A stretch of DNA of 37,039 nt from Caldilineaceae bacterium SB0661_bin_32 (GCA_009841235.1 VXMH01000090.1:1-37039), one strand, 5' to 3'. Positions 14,814 through 24,744 are shown, counted from the first letter of the stretch. The notes: generated from the letters alone by a model not told the origin. Translations and numbers: made by a program.

Positions 14814-17630
14814 ATGAGTTTGGAACACGAAGAGAAAGAAGAAGAGCGGGAAACAGAGAAGGAAGAAGAGTCCGCCTTGGAAGAGATCGATCTGCCGCCG
14901 GTGGAAGACGACGGCGCCCAGGAGGACGAATCGGACGGGGATGACTCGGAAAAGCCCTCGCTGAGTGACGTCGCCGACGACCTGCCGGTGCTGCCATTGC
15001 GGGGCATCGTCGTCTATCCGATGATGTGGCTTCCGCTCACCATCGGCCAGGAGCGCAGCATTCAGCTGGTCGAGGACTCGCTGCCGCAGAGCCGCATAAT
15101 CGCCCTTGTAACAAGCCGGGATGAATCCATCGAAGAGCCTTCCCCCGACCAGATCTATGAGATCGGGACTGCGGCGCAGGTTCACCGCGTGCTGAAGGCC
15201 CCTGACGGCACGATCCGTTTGGCCGTCCAGGGCCTGGAGCGCATCCGCCTGAAGGAGTATATCCAGGAAAAGCCCTATCTGCGCGCCCGCGTTGAAGTGC
15301 TGCCCGAAACGCTGGAAGAGGGTCTGGAGCTCGATGGCACTGCCCGCGCCGTACAGGACCTTTTCCGGCGGCTGGTCGAGCTGGACGGGCAGATGCCCGA
15401 TGAGTTGGCGGTTATGGCGGCCAACGTCGAGAACGCCCGCCAGCTTGCCTACCTCGTCGCCAGCAGTATGCGGCTTGAAATGATCGATTCCCAGGAAATA
15501 CTGGAGACCGATAGTGTGCAGGAGAAGCTGCTCCGTCTGACGCAGCTCCTGCACAATGAAGTCGACGTGATGGAGCTGGGACACAAGATTCAGTCCCAGG
15601 CCCAGGGCGAAATGGAGAAGATGCAGAAGGACTTCTTCCTGCGTGAACAGATCAAGGCGATCCAGAAGGAGCTTGGCGAAGAGGATGAGCAGGAAGCCGA
15701 CATCCGCGAGCTGGAGGAGCGCATTGAAGCCGCGGGTATGCCGGAAGAGGCCCACAAGGAGTCGTTGCGTGAACTGAACCGGATGCGGCGCATGCCGATT
15801 CAGGCGGCGGAGTACAGTGTCATCAAGACCTATCTCGACCTGATGGTCTCGTTGCCGTGGCAGAAGACGACAGAGGACAATCTGGACATTACGCACGCAC
15901 GCGAGGTCCTGGAAGAGGACCATTACGGCCTTGACGAAATAAAGGATCGCATCGTCGAGTATCTGGCGGTACGCAAGCTGCGCGCGGCCCGCAAGGCGCA
16001 GCGGGAGGAAGACGGGGAAGAGGACGCCCGCGACAAGATCCGTCGCGAGCGCGAAGGCGTTCTGCTCTGCTTTGTCGGACCGCCGGGGGTAGGCAAGACG
16101 AGCCTGGGCATCAGCATCGCCCGCGCCATGGGGCGCAAATTTATGCGGCTGGCCCTGGGAGGCGTACGCGACGAAGCGGAGATCCGGGGCTTTCGCCGCA
16201 CCTATATCGGATCGATGCCGGGCCGCATCATTCAGAGTCTGCGCCGCGTCGAATCGAAGAACCCCGTCTTTATGCTCGATGAAGTGGACAAGCTGGGACG
16301 CGATTTCCGCGGCGATCCGACCAGCGCGCTGCTGGAGGTTCTTGATCCGGAACAGAACCGGGAGTTTCGGGATCACTACCTGGACGTGCCCTTTGACCTG
16401 AGTGAAGTCATGTTCATCACCACCGCCAATGTGCTGGACACGATCCCGGGGCCGCTGCGCGACCGGATGGAAGTCATCCATCTCAGCAGCTACACCGAGC
16501 ACGAAAAGGTCAAAATCGCCCAGCAGTACCTTGTGGCGCGGCAGATCAGGGAAAACGGTCTCAGAGAGGGAGAGATTGTCTTTGACGACGCAGCCTTGCG
16601 AAAGATCGTTCACGACTATACCCGGGAAGCCGGCGTCCGCAACCTTGAACGTGAAATCGGCAAGATCTGCCGCAAAGTCGCCGCCGCGATCGCTGCCATG
16701 CAGCCCTACTGGGTCCAGCCGCCGCTTCCACTGGGATTGGACGACAGTCAATCCCAGCAGGGCTATCTTGAGGACCCGGCGGTCAACGGGGAGGGCCTGT
16801 CATCCAACGGCCAGTCCGGCGGCGCCAAAGATTCGGCCGCCCCGCTTCCCCAGCTCAGCGCGGTGGCTGAGGCGCCCTTCTCGCCCGTCCACATTTCGCC
16901 GGACTCCCTTGTCGAGTATCTGGGCAAGCGCCGCTTCCAGCGCGAGGAGATTGCAGACCGTACCAGAATGCCCGGTGTTGCCGTCGGCCTCTCCTGGACG
17001 ATGACCGGCGGCGAGATACTCTTCTTTGAAGCGACGAAGATGCCCGGCAAAAAGGGTTTCGTGCTCACCGGACAGTTGGGCGAGGTGATGAAGGAGAGCG
17101 CGCAGGCCGCGTTGAGCTACGTGCGCAGCCGCGCCGGCGAACTGGATATCCCGCCCGATTTCTTTGAAGAGATCGACATTCATCTGCACATTCCCGAAGG
17201 CGCGCTGCCTAAGGACGGTCCCAGCGCAGGCGTTACCATGGTGACGGCCATTGCCAGCCTGATGACGGGCAAGCCGGTTGACCCCGATATCGGCATGACC
17301 GGGGAGGTGACGTTGCGCGGCAAGGTACTTCGGATCGGCGGTCTGAAGGAGAAGGTTCTGGCCGCAGCCAGGGCAGGCCTCGGTACGGTCATCATGCCTG
17401 CGGCCAATGAGGCGGACCTGGAAGACCTGCCGGACAGCGTGCGGGAACAGATGAAATTCATCCCGGTGGAAACGGTCGACGAGGTGCTGGATACCGCCCT
17501 GCAAGCTGCGCCTGCCGCGCCGGTCGAATCCCCTTCCACCGACATGCCGGACCCGGACCATGAACAGCCTGAAGGCGAAGATGCTGAGAAACCGCTGGAG
17601 CGGTTGGAGTACGCATCGCGGGCCGGTTGA
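14814..17630 (+). CDS. lon: ATP-dependent Lon protease
   Basis: A LonA-type protease of about 938 residues, longer than the usual 780-820. It has an acidic, Glu-rich N-terminal extension (residues 1-55), the LON substrate-binding domain starting at [13 protein letters not shown], then the AAA+ module with Walker A GPPGVGKT (422-429) and Walker B FMLDEVDK (Asp489, Glu490). The Ser-Lys protease domain has DGPSAG with Ser804 and GGLKEK with Lys847. A linker of about 58 residues (roughly 635-692), rich in Ser, Gly and Pro, lies between the AAA+ lid and the protease domain. It degrades misfolded and regulatory proteins in the cytosol. The start is chosen at the second of two ATGs because AGAG lies six bases before it; 14808 is possible. 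Confidence 0.95.
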   Translation: MSLEHEEKEEERETEKEEESALEEIDLPPVEDDGAQEDESDGDDSEKPSLSDVADDLPVLPLRGIVVYPMMWLPLTIGQERSIQLVEDSLPQSRIIALVTSRDESIEEPSPDQIYEIGTAAQVHRVLKAPDGTIRLAVQGLERIRLKEYIQEKPYLRARVEVLPETLEEGLELDGTARAVQDLFRRLVELDGQMPDELAVMAANVENARQLAYLVASSMRLEMIDSQEILETDSVQEKLLRLTQLLHNEVDVMELGHKIQSQAQGEMEKMQKDFFLREQIKAIQKELGEEDEQEADIRELEERIEAAGMPEEAHKESLRELNRMRRMPIQAAEYSVIKTYLDLMVSLPWQKTTEDNLDITHAREVLEEDHYGLDEIKDRIVEYLAVRKLRAARKAQREEDGEEDARDKIRREREGVLLCFVGPPGVGKTSLGISIARAMGRKFMRLALGGVRDEAEIRGFRRTYIGSMPGRIIQSLRRVESKNPVFMLDEVDKLGRDFRGDPTSALLEVLDPEQNREFRDHYLDVPFDLSEVMFITTANVLDTIPGPLRDRMEVIHLSSYTEHEKVKIAQQYLVARQIRENGLREGEIVFDDAALRKIVHDYTREAGVRNLEREIGKICRKVAAAIAAMQPYWVQPPLPLGLDDSQSQQGYLEDPAVNGEGLSSNGQSGGAKDSAAPLPQLSAVAEAPFSPVHISPDSLVEYLGKRRFQREEIADRTRMPGVAVGLSWTMTGGEILFFEATKMPGKKGFVLTGQLGEVMKESAQAALSYVRSRAGELDIPPDFFEEIDIHLHIPEGALPKDGPSAGVTMVTAIASLMTGKPVDPDIGMTGEVTLRGKVLRIGGLKEKVLAAARAGLGTVIMPAANEADLEDLPDSVREQMKFIPVETVDEVLDTALQAAPAAPVESPSTDMPDPDHEQPEGEDAEKPLERLEYASRAG

Positions 17631-17671
17631 ACCGCTTCGGGAATGGCGAATAAAGAGTTAGAGAATAGCCA

Positions 17672-19600
17672 ATGAGCAGAAGAAGAAGGACAAGAGCCGG
17701 CGGCCAGTCGGCCAGACAATCGAGAACAGGCGATGCGGGGAGTCAACCGGCAGGCAGAGAAGGAGCGCAGTCTCAGGCGAAGGGCCGGCAGAGCGGGGGT
17801 AAACTACGCTGGTACAAGGCGGATCTGCACACGCACACACCGGCCTCGAACGACTACGAAGAGCCCGGCGTCAGTTACCTGCAGTGGTTGACGACCGCTC
17901 GCGAGAGAGGGTTGGATATCGTCGCCATCACCGACCACAACACCGTTGCCGGCGTTGCGGCAATTCGCCGGGAGATTGAGTGGCTCACACGCCTCAAGGA
18001 AGAAAACCGGCTTACGCCTGAAGAGCGAAGCAACCTGGAGCGGTGGCTGAAACTCGCCAACGAAATCGTCATCCTGCCAGGCTTTGAATTTACCGCAACG
18101 TTTGGATTCCACATCCTTGCCATCTTCCCGCCTGACACGTCGGTCCGTAAATTGGAGCACACGCTCCTCCGCTTGAACGTCCCCGAAGACAGGCTGCTCG
18201 CCGGCTCCACCGAGACCGGCGCGAGCACCGACGTGACCTCCGCCTACGAAACTATCGTTGACTCCGGCGGAATCGCCATCGCCGCCCACGCCAACAGCAC
18301 GAACGGCGTGGCCATGCGCAACTTTCCCTTTGGCGGTCAGACAAAGATTGCCTACACACAGGACGCAAATCTCAGCGCGCTTGAGGTGACCGACCTGGAG
18401 AGCCGCAGCCGCAGAGCGACCGCCCGTTTTTTCAACGGCTCCAAGACCGAGTATCCCCGCAAGATGCACTGCATCCAGGGCAGCGACGCCCACCGGCTGA
18501 ACAACGATCCGCGCAACAGCCGGCGCCTCGGACTCGGCGAGCGGGCGACGGAGCTTCTTCTGCCCGAACCTACCTTTGACGCCATCAGAGAGCTGTTCGC
18601 CAGCCGCTTTTTCGACCGCACGCGGCCCTTTCGGGCGCCGGAAAAGGAGGTCGATCATCTGGCTGCGGCCAGGGCGGAAGGCCCCAACCAGACGCAGAGC
18701 TTCCACGAGTCGGCAAACAAAAAGGGAGGAAGGCAGACCGTGGTCCTCGCCGACCTGTGCGCGTTTGCCAACACGGACGGCGGCACAATTTTCGTCGGAG
18801 CAAGCGCACGTAAGGGCCGGGTGAAAGGGCTTGCGGCTTCCAAACAGGTCCAGGCGGAGCTGCAGCAGGCCCTTTCGGAACGGCTGACCCCTCCTCTCGA
18901 GGCCCGCTTCGAAATACTGGCGAATAGCGGCGGAGAGGTACTCCGCATCGGTGTTGACGCAGGGGATTCAAAGCCGTATTGCCTGGACGGCTCCAAGTTC
19001 TACGTGCGCAACGACGCGGAAACGAGTCTTGCGCTGCGCGATGAGATCGTGGCGCTGGTCCTGGAGAGCGTCGGACTCAGCTCGGACCTTGTCGACGGCG
19101 GGGATGCCGACGACGCGCCCGCCTCAGCGGATCCCGCTGGAGCCGGAGAGTCTGACGGCAGCAAGGCCGGGCGTTCCGGCGCGTCGGGCGGCGGCAGGCA
19201 AGGCGCCTCCGGCTCGGATGACCCCTTCTATCTTCCCCAGGACGGCGTTGAAATCGTCAGCAGCGAAACGCGCGGCGGCACGGCCTACTACGTTGTGCGC
19301 AATCTGCGGAATCTGCGCAGCGTAGGCAATGTTACCCGGGAGGGGGCCCGCAAGCTGTGGAACTACGCAATCGCCCAATATGAGGACAGCCCGGTCAAGA
19401 GCGACCAGATCCGGTGGAAAAAGAATGTCGGCTACATCCGTTCCGGGAAACGGGCCGGCAAAAGACGTTTTGATCTGGCCCTGCGCGAAGGTTCTGCTCT
19501 GCGCGTCTTCTATGGTGTCACCAGCGAGGGCATGGAAGGGGCCTGGGCCCAATTCGTCGAAGAGGGCGACCAGGATGGTCTCGACGTCCGGTCCGAATAG
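17672..19600 (+). CDS. PHP-domain / AlbA_2 (Schlafen-type) fusion protein
   Basis: A 642-residue multidomain protein. After a basic, disordered N-terminus, residues 48-275 form a PHP metal-dependent phosphoesterase domain: DLHTHTPAS (His53, His55), ITDHN (Asp88, His89), Glu139, His147, AAHANS (His206) and GSDAH (Asp272, His274). Residues about 335-455 look like an AlbA_2/Schlafen DNA- or RNA-binding domain, with [21 protein letters not shown] and [19 protein letters not shown] Ser/Gly/Asp-rich linker (475-515) leads to a C-terminal domain of about 125 residues that I do not recognise. It is 41 bp downstream of lon on the same strand, probably co-transcribed. The complete PHP metal site predicts catalysis; the substrate is unknown but may be nucleic acid. 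Confidence 0.85.
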   Translation: MSRRRRTRAGGQSARQSRTGDAGSQPAGREGAQSQAKGRQSGGKLRWYKADLHTHTPASNDYEEPGVSYLQWLTTARERGLDIVAITDHNTVAGVAAIRREIEWLTRLKEENRLTPEERSNLERWLKLANEIVILPGFEFTATFGFHILAIFPPDTSVRKLEHTLLRLNVPEDRLLAGSTETGASTDVTSAYETIVDSGGIAIAAHANSTNGVAMRNFPFGGQTKIAYTQDANLSALEVTDLESRSRRATARFFNGSKTEYPRKMHCIQGSDAHRLNNDPRNSRRLGLGERATELLLPEPTFDAIRELFASRFFDRTRPFRAPEKEVDHLAAARAEGPNQTQSFHESANKKGGRQTVVLADLCAFANTDGGTIFVGASARKGRVKGLAASKQVQAELQQALSERLTPPLEARFEILANSGGEVLRIGVDAGDSKPYCLDGSKFYVRNDAETSLALRDEIVALVLESVGLSSDLVDGGDADDAPASADPAGAGESDGSKAGRSGASGGGRQGASGSDDPFYLPQDGVEIVSSETRGGTAYYVVRNLRNLRSVGNVTREGARKLWNYAIAQYEDSPVKSDQIRWKKNVGYIRSGKRAGKRRFDLALREGSALRVFYGVTSEGMEGAWAQFVEEGDQDGLDVRSE

Positions 19601-19612
19601 TCCAACCGCATC

Positions 19613-20500
19613 TCACCGCAAGTAGATGACCGCCACCACCGAGAGGACCCACAGGACTACAGCCGCCAGCAGTGGACGATCTGCAAACAGCAGGTCGTCC
19701 GGCGCGCCTCCCCGCTGTTCAACGTGAATCAGGTAGAGATAACGAAAAACAACGAATACGATGAGCGGGACGGTCAGCATCATTCGTGCGGGGTCGGCCA
19801 GCGCGGTCTCGGCCTCAAAGCTGTAAAAGGTGTAGCTGATCAGCCCGCTTGTCGTAACGACGCCGATGATCTGGTCCAGAAAAGGCAGGTTGTACTGTTT
19901 GAGGCTTGTACGGTGGCCGGAAGCGGCCTCTCTCAAGAGGACAATTTCGTGACGGCGTTTGCCAAACGCGATAAAGAGAGCCAGCAGGCTGACGCAAATG
20001 TAGAGCCAGGGGCTGAAAGCGCTCACTTCCACTGCTATCGAGCCGGCCGCAACTCGGAGGACGAAGAACACTGCCACCATCATCGCGTCGATGATTACCA
20101 GGTTCTTGAGATAGCCGGAGTAGGCCGCGTTCAGGAGCAGGTAGGCCGCCAGCGTCAGCCCGACGAAAATGTTCGTCATTCCCGCCCCAAGAACGCCGGC
20201 GACGGCGAGGACAAACATTGCCGACCTGGCGAGCCCCGGGTTCAGCTGGCCGCTTGCAAGCGGCCGCAGCCGTTTACGGGGATGGTGACGGTCCCGCTCG
20301 ACGTCGATCAGGTCGTTGAGAATATAGACACTGCTCGAAACCAGGCAGAAGCACACGAGCGTCCAGAGCGCGGTCAGCGTGAGCGGCAGTTCCAGCAGTT
20401 TGCCGTCGAAGACCAGCCCCACCAGGACGAAACCGTTCTTCGTCCACTGTTTGGGCCGCATGGTCCGCAGCAGGTACAATAGGCGCCGGCCTGTGGTCAA
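19613..20500 (-). CDS. UbiA-family prenyltransferase, decaprenyl-phosphate phosphoribosyltransferase-like
   Basis: An integral membrane protein of about 295 residues with some eight or nine hydrophobic segments. The UbiA signature Asn62-Asp63-x2-Asp66-x3-Asp70 (ILNDLIDVERDRHHPRKRLRP split by charged residues) and the N-terminal MRPKQWTKN segment match decaprenyl-phosphate phosphoribosyltransferases, which transfer phosphoribose from PRPP to polyprenyl phosphate. No other arabinan or ribosyl-lipid gene is nearby. The frame is open to an ATG at 20602, but a TTG at 20500 with GAGGA seven bases upstream gives the usual family length and is preferred. It converges with the PHP gene, 12 bp apart. 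Confidence 0.85.
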   Translation of the reverse strand: MTTGRRLLYLLRTMRPKQWTKNGFVLVGLVFDGKLLELPLTLTALWTLVCFCLVSSSVYILNDLIDVERDRHHPRKRLRPLASGQLNPGLARSAMFVLAVAGVLGAGMTNIFVGLTLAAYLLLNAAYSGYLKNLVIIDAMMVAVFFVLRVAAGSIAVEVSAFSPWLYICVSLLALFIAFGKRRHEIVLLREAASGHRTSLKQYNLPFLDQIIGVVTTSGLISYTFYSFEAETALADPARMMLTVPLIVFVVFRYLYLIHVEQRGGAPDDLLFADRPLLAAVVLWVLSVVAVIYLR

Positions 20501-20739
20501 TGAAGAGTCCTCTGCATGAATGGGTTGTTGACCTTCGGATGCGCGCCAATCATACTGCACGTGCAGAGGGTGAACCAAACCGGCCCTGGATGCGGTTCGC
20601 ATGCGCCGCCCGAGAGGGGCGGTTCCCGAGACGGTTGACGGGTTCTTGCAGTCCGCCAGTCCCCGTCATGCCGCGCCAACGGTCAGTGTTGACCCGTCTT
20701 GTCCAGCGCAGTGAACGTTCGTCACGCTGAAAGCGTCTG

Positions 20740-20771
20740 CAATAGGTAGAGAAGTCAATAGGTAGAGAAGT
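20740..20771. repeat. 16-bp exact tandem duplication
   Basis: CAATAGGTAGAGAAGT occurs twice without a gap (20740-20755 and 20756-20771), ending 30 bp before the ATG of the first CNNM/CBS gene. It lies in the roughly 300-bp space between the divergent UbiA and CNNM genes, which otherwise shows no gene. It probably alters the leader or promoter spacing of the plus-strand gene. Confidence 0.85.
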
Positions 20772-20801
20772 TTTGCGGACAGCCGCTACCCGGTTCCTTC
20801 A

Positions 20802-22184
20802 ATGGTTATCGTTTTCGTAGTCCTGACAGTCTTTATCCTGATCGCCTTGAACGGTCTCTTTGTCGCCGCCGAAATCGGCACGGTCGGAGCGCGCCGCGCG
20901 CGCATCGCCCAGGAAGCGGCAACCGGCAGCCGGCCGGCGAAGCTGCTGCTGCCGATTCTGGAAAGCCCAAGTAATCTCGATGACTACATCGCCGCCTGTC
21001 AGCTGGGCATCACGCTCTCCAGCCTGATGTTGGGGTACTACGGCAAGGCGGTGATCACCCCCCTGGTGGAACCGCTGCTGACCGGTTCAGGCGTGGTTGC
21101 CCAGGCCGCAGCCGTTTCGATCGCCGCCACCGGCGTTCTCGTTGTGCTCACCGTAATCCAGGTGGCGTTGAGTGAGCTCGCTCCCAAAACGGTCGGCATA
21201 CAGTTTCCCGAGCCGACGGCCCTGCTGCTCGTTTCTCCCGTAAACTGGGCAATGGTCGTCCTGCGCCCTCTGATCTGGTTTTTCAACGGCAGCGGCCGGC
21301 TGTTCCTGCGGCTGGTCGGCCTGCGGGCCGTGTCCGAGGGCTTTCACATCCACGCGCCTGAAGAGATCCTGATGATGGTGCAGGAGAGCGGCGCAGGGGG
21401 CGTGCTGCAGGAGGGCGAAACCGAGCTGCTGGAGAAGACGCTGCAGCTGCGTCAGCGTTCCTTGCGGCACGTGATCGTCCCCCGCATGCAGTTGCTGGCC
21501 GCGCCGGTGGATCTGCCCGCGGCCGACCTTCTGCGCCTGCTGGCGGAATCGAGCCACTCCCGGCTCCCCTTGTATGAGGGAACCGTCGACAATATCGTCG
21601 GCGTGGTCCACCTGAAAGACCTGCTTTGCCTGGAAATCGGACCCGAACCGGAGACGGACGGAAGCGCAGGCGGACCATGGAGCAGGGGCGAGAGCGTTCG
21701 CGACCTGATGCGAGTGCCGCCCTATGTGCCGGAATCGGCATCGGTGTTCAACGTGTTTCGCCAGCTTCAGGCCGAGCACTTCCATATGGCGGTCGTCATC
21801 GACGAATACGGTGGGACCGCCGGCATCGTCACCTTTGAAGACCTGATCGAGGAGATATTCGGCGACATTGCCGACGAGTTTGATGCTGACAGCCAGGAAT
21901 TGGCGCTGGCAAGCGATGGGCGTCTGCATCTCGCCGGCGACGTCGCCTTGGAAAGGCTTTCCAATCTACTGGGATCAGAGCTTGAATTTGATGACGTCGA
22001 CACCCTGGGAGGCGCAATCCTTGCCGAGCTGGGCGCCATTCCTGAACAGGGCCAGGTCGTGCGTTTGCAGGATTTCGAGTTCCGGGTGGAAGAGGTATCC
22101 GGCTACGCTGTCTCTCAGGTCAGTGTGGCGCTTCCGCCCGGCGCAGAAGCAAACCTGCCTCGACCGGGAGGTCAGCCTAAATAG
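20802..22184 (+). CDS. CNNM/CorC-type membrane protein (hemolysin family) with CBS pair
   Basis: A 460-residue protein of the HlyC/CorC (TlyC-like) family. It has an N-terminal DUF21/CNNM membrane domain with hydrophobic segments around 2-24, 64-85, 100-125 and 142-165. Two CBS domains follow (about 220-280 and 300-365; RSLRHVIVPRMQ begins the first, and MAVVIDEYGGTAGIVTFEDL marks the second). A C-terminal CorC_HlyC domain runs from about 375 to 455. Relatives take part in Mg or other divalent cation export, with CBS domains that bind adenine nucleotides. A paralogue follows 61 bp downstream, suggesting one operon and possibly a heterodimer. Confidence 0.9.
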   Translation: MVIVFVVLTVFILIALNGLFVAAEIGTVGARRARIAQEAATGSRPAKLLLPILESPSNLDDYIAACQLGITLSSLMLGYYGKAVITPLVEPLLTGSGVVAQAAAVSIAATGVLVVLTVIQVALSELAPKTVGIQFPEPTALLLVSPVNWAMVVLRPLIWFFNGSGRLFLRLVGLRAVSEGFHIHAPEEILMMVQESGAGGVLQEGETELLEKTLQLRQRSLRHVIVPRMQLLAAPVDLPAADLLRLLAESSHSRLPLYEGTVDNIVGVVHLKDLLCLEIGPEPETDGSAGGPWSRGESVRDLMRVPPYVPESASVFNVFRQLQAEHFHMAVVIDEYGGTAGIVTFEDLIEEIFGDIADEFDADSQELALASDGRLHLAGDVALERLSNLLGSELEFDDVDTLGGAILAELGAIPEQGQVVRLQDFEFRVEEVSGYAVSQVSVALPPGAEANLPRPGGQPK

Positions 22185-22245
22185 TGTCCTCGCGAACTGA
22201 ATTCGGACAAAGCAAAGTTATCGAAGCCAAGGTGGAGTAGACCGA

Positions 22246-23619
22246 GTGGAATACCTGCTTCCCGTTGCGATCATCGCCGCTCTCATCTTCTTCAACGGCC
22301 TCTTCGTCGCCGTGGAGTTCGCGGTGGTTGCCTCTTCCAGGGCCCGCATGTCCCAGCTGGCCACTGAAGGCTTATCCTCTGCCGCCAAAGTGATGCGCGT
22401 TCTGACCGATCCGACCGGGCAGACCCGCTTTATTATCATGGCGCAGCTGGGCATAACCCTTTCCAGCCTGGGGCTGGGCATGTACGGCGAACACACGATC
22501 GCAGAGTGGATCCTCTCGCTGCTGGAACACTACGGCGTGGAAAGGGGCCTGATCAGCGTCGCTGCGGCACACAGCGCCGCCCTGGTGCTCGCGATCGCTG
22601 TGATGACCTATCTGCACGTAGTCCTGGGCGAAGTGATGCCCAAATCCCTGGCCCTGCAGGCGCCGGAATCCACCGCTCTGCGCGTAATCGGCCCCGTCTG
22701 GCTCATCGAGCGCGTCTTTTCTCCGGCCATTTTTGTGCTGAACGTGATCGCACGCGCCATAACCCGTGCCTGCGGCGTGCCTGAACGGAGCGCGCACGAC
22801 CACATGGTCTCGCCGCAGGATCTCGAGATGATTGTCGAAGAGAGCTCCGAGGAAGGGCTGATCGCGCCGTCGGAGCAGCTCTATATCGAGAACATCCTCG
22901 ACATGAGAGAGCGCACCGTCGGACAGGTCATGACCCCGCGCACGCGCATCGAAGGCATTTCCGTCGATGAAAGCGAACGCGCCATTTTGCAGCTTGTCCG
23001 TCAATCCAATCACTCACGCTACCCCATCTATGATGGTGATCTGGACCAGATACGCGGCTTTTTCCACATCAAGGACCTGGCCCGCCACCTGCAGCGGGGC
23101 GCCGATGGAGGGCCGCTTGACCTGCGCAAGATGGCGGAGAACCGGCCGGTGATCGTCGTGCCTGAAACGCTCTCCTTGGACCAGATGCTCGGACGATTTC
23201 GCGCGGAGAAAGGCGCGCTGGCGGTTGTAATCGACGAGTTCGGCGGAACGGCCGGCATCGTTACCTTCGAGGACCTGATGGAGGAGGTCATCGGCGAAAT
23301 CCAGGACGAATTTGACGCCGAGCGCGCGCCTTTTGAGATCGTGAGCGAGAGGCGCCTGCGGGTGGACGGCTCTCTGCTGCTGGACGAGCTGAACCAGCAC
23401 TTTGACATCGATTACGACGAGGAAGAGGTCGATACTGTCGGCGGCCTGATCATGTCGCGCCTGGGGCGTATCCCCGCGGTAGGCGACGTCGTGGAGTTGA
23501 ACGGCGTGCGCTACGTCGTCGAGCAGGTGGCCGGGCGTGCCGTGGATTCCGTACTGGTTGAACTGCCGGAAGCCGGCCCGGTTCCGGCTGATCCGGAGAA
23601 TGGAGGTTTATACGCTTAA
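22246..23619 (+). CDS. CNNM/CorC-type membrane protein (hemolysin family) with CBS pair
   Basis: A 457-residue paralogue of the preceding protein with the same layout: DUF21/CNNM membrane domain (residues 1-170), CBS pair (about 210-365) and CorC_HlyC domain (about 370-450). It starts at GTG with GGAG eight bases upstream. The last third (from about residue 300, nucleotides 23142-23602) is repeated almost exactly at 25414-25874. After the repeat this copy ends GGLYA, whereas the downstream copy ends EDV and runs straight into the ileS leader. The terminal five residues here may therefore come from the inserted DNA. The protein still looks functional, since the CorC_HlyC domain is complete. 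Confidence 0.9.
   Translation: MEYLLPVAIIAALIFFNGLFVAVEFAVVASSRARMSQLATEGLSSAAKVMRVLTDPTGQTRFIIMAQLGITLSSLGLGMYGEHTIAEWILSLLEHYGVERGLISVAAAHSAALVLAIAVMTYLHVVLGEVMPKSLALQAPESTALRVIGPVWLIERVFSPAIFVLNVIARAITRACGVPERSAHDHMVSPQDLEMIVEESSEEGLIAPSEQLYIENILDMRERTVGQVMTPRTRIEGISVDESERAILQLVRQSNHSRYPIYDGDLDQIRGFFHIKDLARHLQRGADGGPLDLRKMAENRPVIVVPETLSLDQMLGRFRAEKGALAVVIDEFGGTAGIVTFEDLMEEVIGEIQDEFDAERAPFEIVSERRLRVDGSLLLDELNQHFDIDYDEEEVDTVGGLIMSRLGRIPAVGDVVELNGVRYVVEQVAGRAVDSVLVELPEAGPVPADPENGGLYA
23142..23602 (+). repeat. Left copy of 461-bp direct repeat
   Basis: These bases, which encode the second CBS domain and the CorC_HlyC domain, reappear at 25414-25874 at a constant offset of 2272 bp. In the stretches I compared only two bases near the left edge differ (23148 G to T and 23157 C to G). 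Similarity stops abruptly at 23602/25874. The copies enclose the 1.8-kb accessory island. Confidence 0.92.
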
Positions 23620-23662
23620 CTTCACAGATTCGGGGGGCGGGCTGGGCTGGCCTTTGTATGTC

Positions 23663-23935
23663 TAAGAGGCGTTTGAAAAGTAAAGGCTGTCGGCCAAATT
23701 GTGGTATACGTAGTCTTTGTGAAAACAAAACGATACCCAACAGATTTGACTGACAGCCGGTGGTTTATTATCCAGCATCTGATTCCCGCGACCAAACCGG
23801 GCGGATGCCCCCGCAGCCTGGGTATGCGTCTGGTGGTTGATGCAATTTTCTACCTGACTGTGGGTGGCTCCAGTGGCGGATGCTGCCTGGCGACGGTTGT
23901 ATGACACGCTCAGAGTGCGGATTCGTCAAACTTTT
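23663..23935 (+). mobile_element. Decayed IS5-family transposase remnant
   Basis: Starting near 23719, the plus strand encodes KTKRYPTDLTDSRWFIIQHL followed by IPATKPGGCPRS and VVDAIFYLT. This is the typical N-terminus of IS5-family (IS402-like, DUF4096) transposases. The frame then breaks: QWRMLPGDG appears in a second frame and LYDTLRVRIRQTF in a third, both continuing the same family. The catalytic DDE part is absent. GAGGCGTTTGAAAAGT at 23666-23681 may be the terminal inverted repeat. It is a non-functional remnant at the left of the island. Confidence 0.72.
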
Positions 23936-23950
23936 GCCCCGTCGTTACTA

Positions 23951-24139
23951 CTAGCTTTTCTTAACCCCGCTCCCTTCGTTCGGGGGATTTGTGGGAGGTT
24001 CTTTCGGAGATGATGGGCCAGCAGTTATCTGATAGCCAGCTTTCTCTGATGGCGGTGGCCCGGGTCTTATTTCAGTGGCGGAAGGGCGACGTGTTGGCCG
24101 TGATTGTGGGCGTTGATTTGATTTGTTTCTACTGCTCAT
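23951..24139 (-). CDS. Small proline-rich protein coupled to a DUF6338-type gene
   Basis: A 62-residue protein beginning MSSRNKSNQRPQ. It is basic at the start, then proline-, serine- and glycine-rich (RPGPPPSEKAGYQITAG, PSSPKEPPTNPPNEGSG), with no membrane segment and no predicted fold. Its ATG (24137-24139) overlaps the TGA of the upstream membrane-protein gene as ATGA. Such coupling is strong evidence that it is real and made together with that protein. A longer frame from 24169 is less likely. The function is unknown; it looks like a disordered partner or adaptor. Base composition is lower in GC than the core genes. Confidence 0.6.
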   Translation of the reverse strand: MSSRNKSNQRPQSRPTRRPSATEIRPGPPPSEKAGYQITAGPSSPKEPPTNPPNEGSGVKKS

Positions 24140-24744
24140 GAGTTGTCTCCCGGAGGTACATAGGGCCAAAACTCGATAGTTCTGATTTCATCGGTGGCAA
24201 TCAGAACCCCTCTATCTCCTAGAGGGATCCATAACCCTTCTTCATTTGTGCCATAAATCCATTGGATATACAAGTCTCGATCAATTGGATTCGATGATGC
24301 AAAGGAATCACTGCCCAGTAGACCTCTAATTTCATCACCATTTTTCAGGTTTACAAGGACCCACTGTTCTCCTGTGATGTTGGTGAATTTCCAATCCCAT
24401 GCGGTTGGTATGGGATGAATCGTAGTTAATCTGGCTTTAGCAAGTAAGCCGCGCACAAAGTCTTTTTGGGTGTTTACTCCTAGAATCACACCGACGATGA
24501 TAGGCCCAACAATGAACACAAGAATGAAACCAATCCCAAACCATGAGCCTGCTATTGCTCCAGGGAAAAACCGGATAACAATGGCGTCGTAAATAACTGA
24601 GATGGTCAAATAAGAAAGCAACCGTTCACTGTTTTGGAGATGAGGGGTTGTTACGAATTGCGAACGGACAGATATGGCGATAAAACCGGGTATGAGATAA
24701 GCAAGGATTGAAGCAACGTCACTTGGTGTGAACGAAGTAGGCAT
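24136..24744 (-). CDS. DUF6338-type membrane protein
   Basis: A 202-residue protein with three hydrophobic segments (about residues 9-26, 43-60 and 65-90), followed by a soluble C-terminal domain (about 110-195). Conserved-looking features are the N-terminal DVASILAYLIPGFIA, then PTAWDWKF (113-120), WVLVNLKNGDEIRGLLGSDS (128-147), FASSNPIDRDLY and DEIRTIEF. This pattern matches, from memory, the uncharacterised DUF6338 family. The gene is clearly AT-richer than its surroundings and lies in an island with IS remnants, so horizontal transfer is likely. It is translationally coupled to the small proline-rich gene downstream. AGGGG precedes the ATG by nine bases. The molecular role is unknown. 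Confidence 0.75.
   Translation of the reverse strand: MPTSFTPSDVASILAYLIPGFIAISVRSQFVTTPHLQNSERLLSYLTISVIYDAIVIRFFPGAIAGSWFGIGFILVFIVGPIIVGVILGVNTQKDFVRGLLAKARLTTIHPIPTAWDWKFTNITGEQWVLVNLKNGDEIRGLLGSDSFASSNPIDRDLYIQWIYGTNEEGLWIPLGDRGVLIATDEIRTIEFWPYVPPGDNS

Noticed and set aside
14778..16751. 657-codon open frame antisense to lon
   Set aside because: The opposite strand is an unmistakable Lon coding sequence; long antisense frames are common in GC-rich genes and this one shows no family features.
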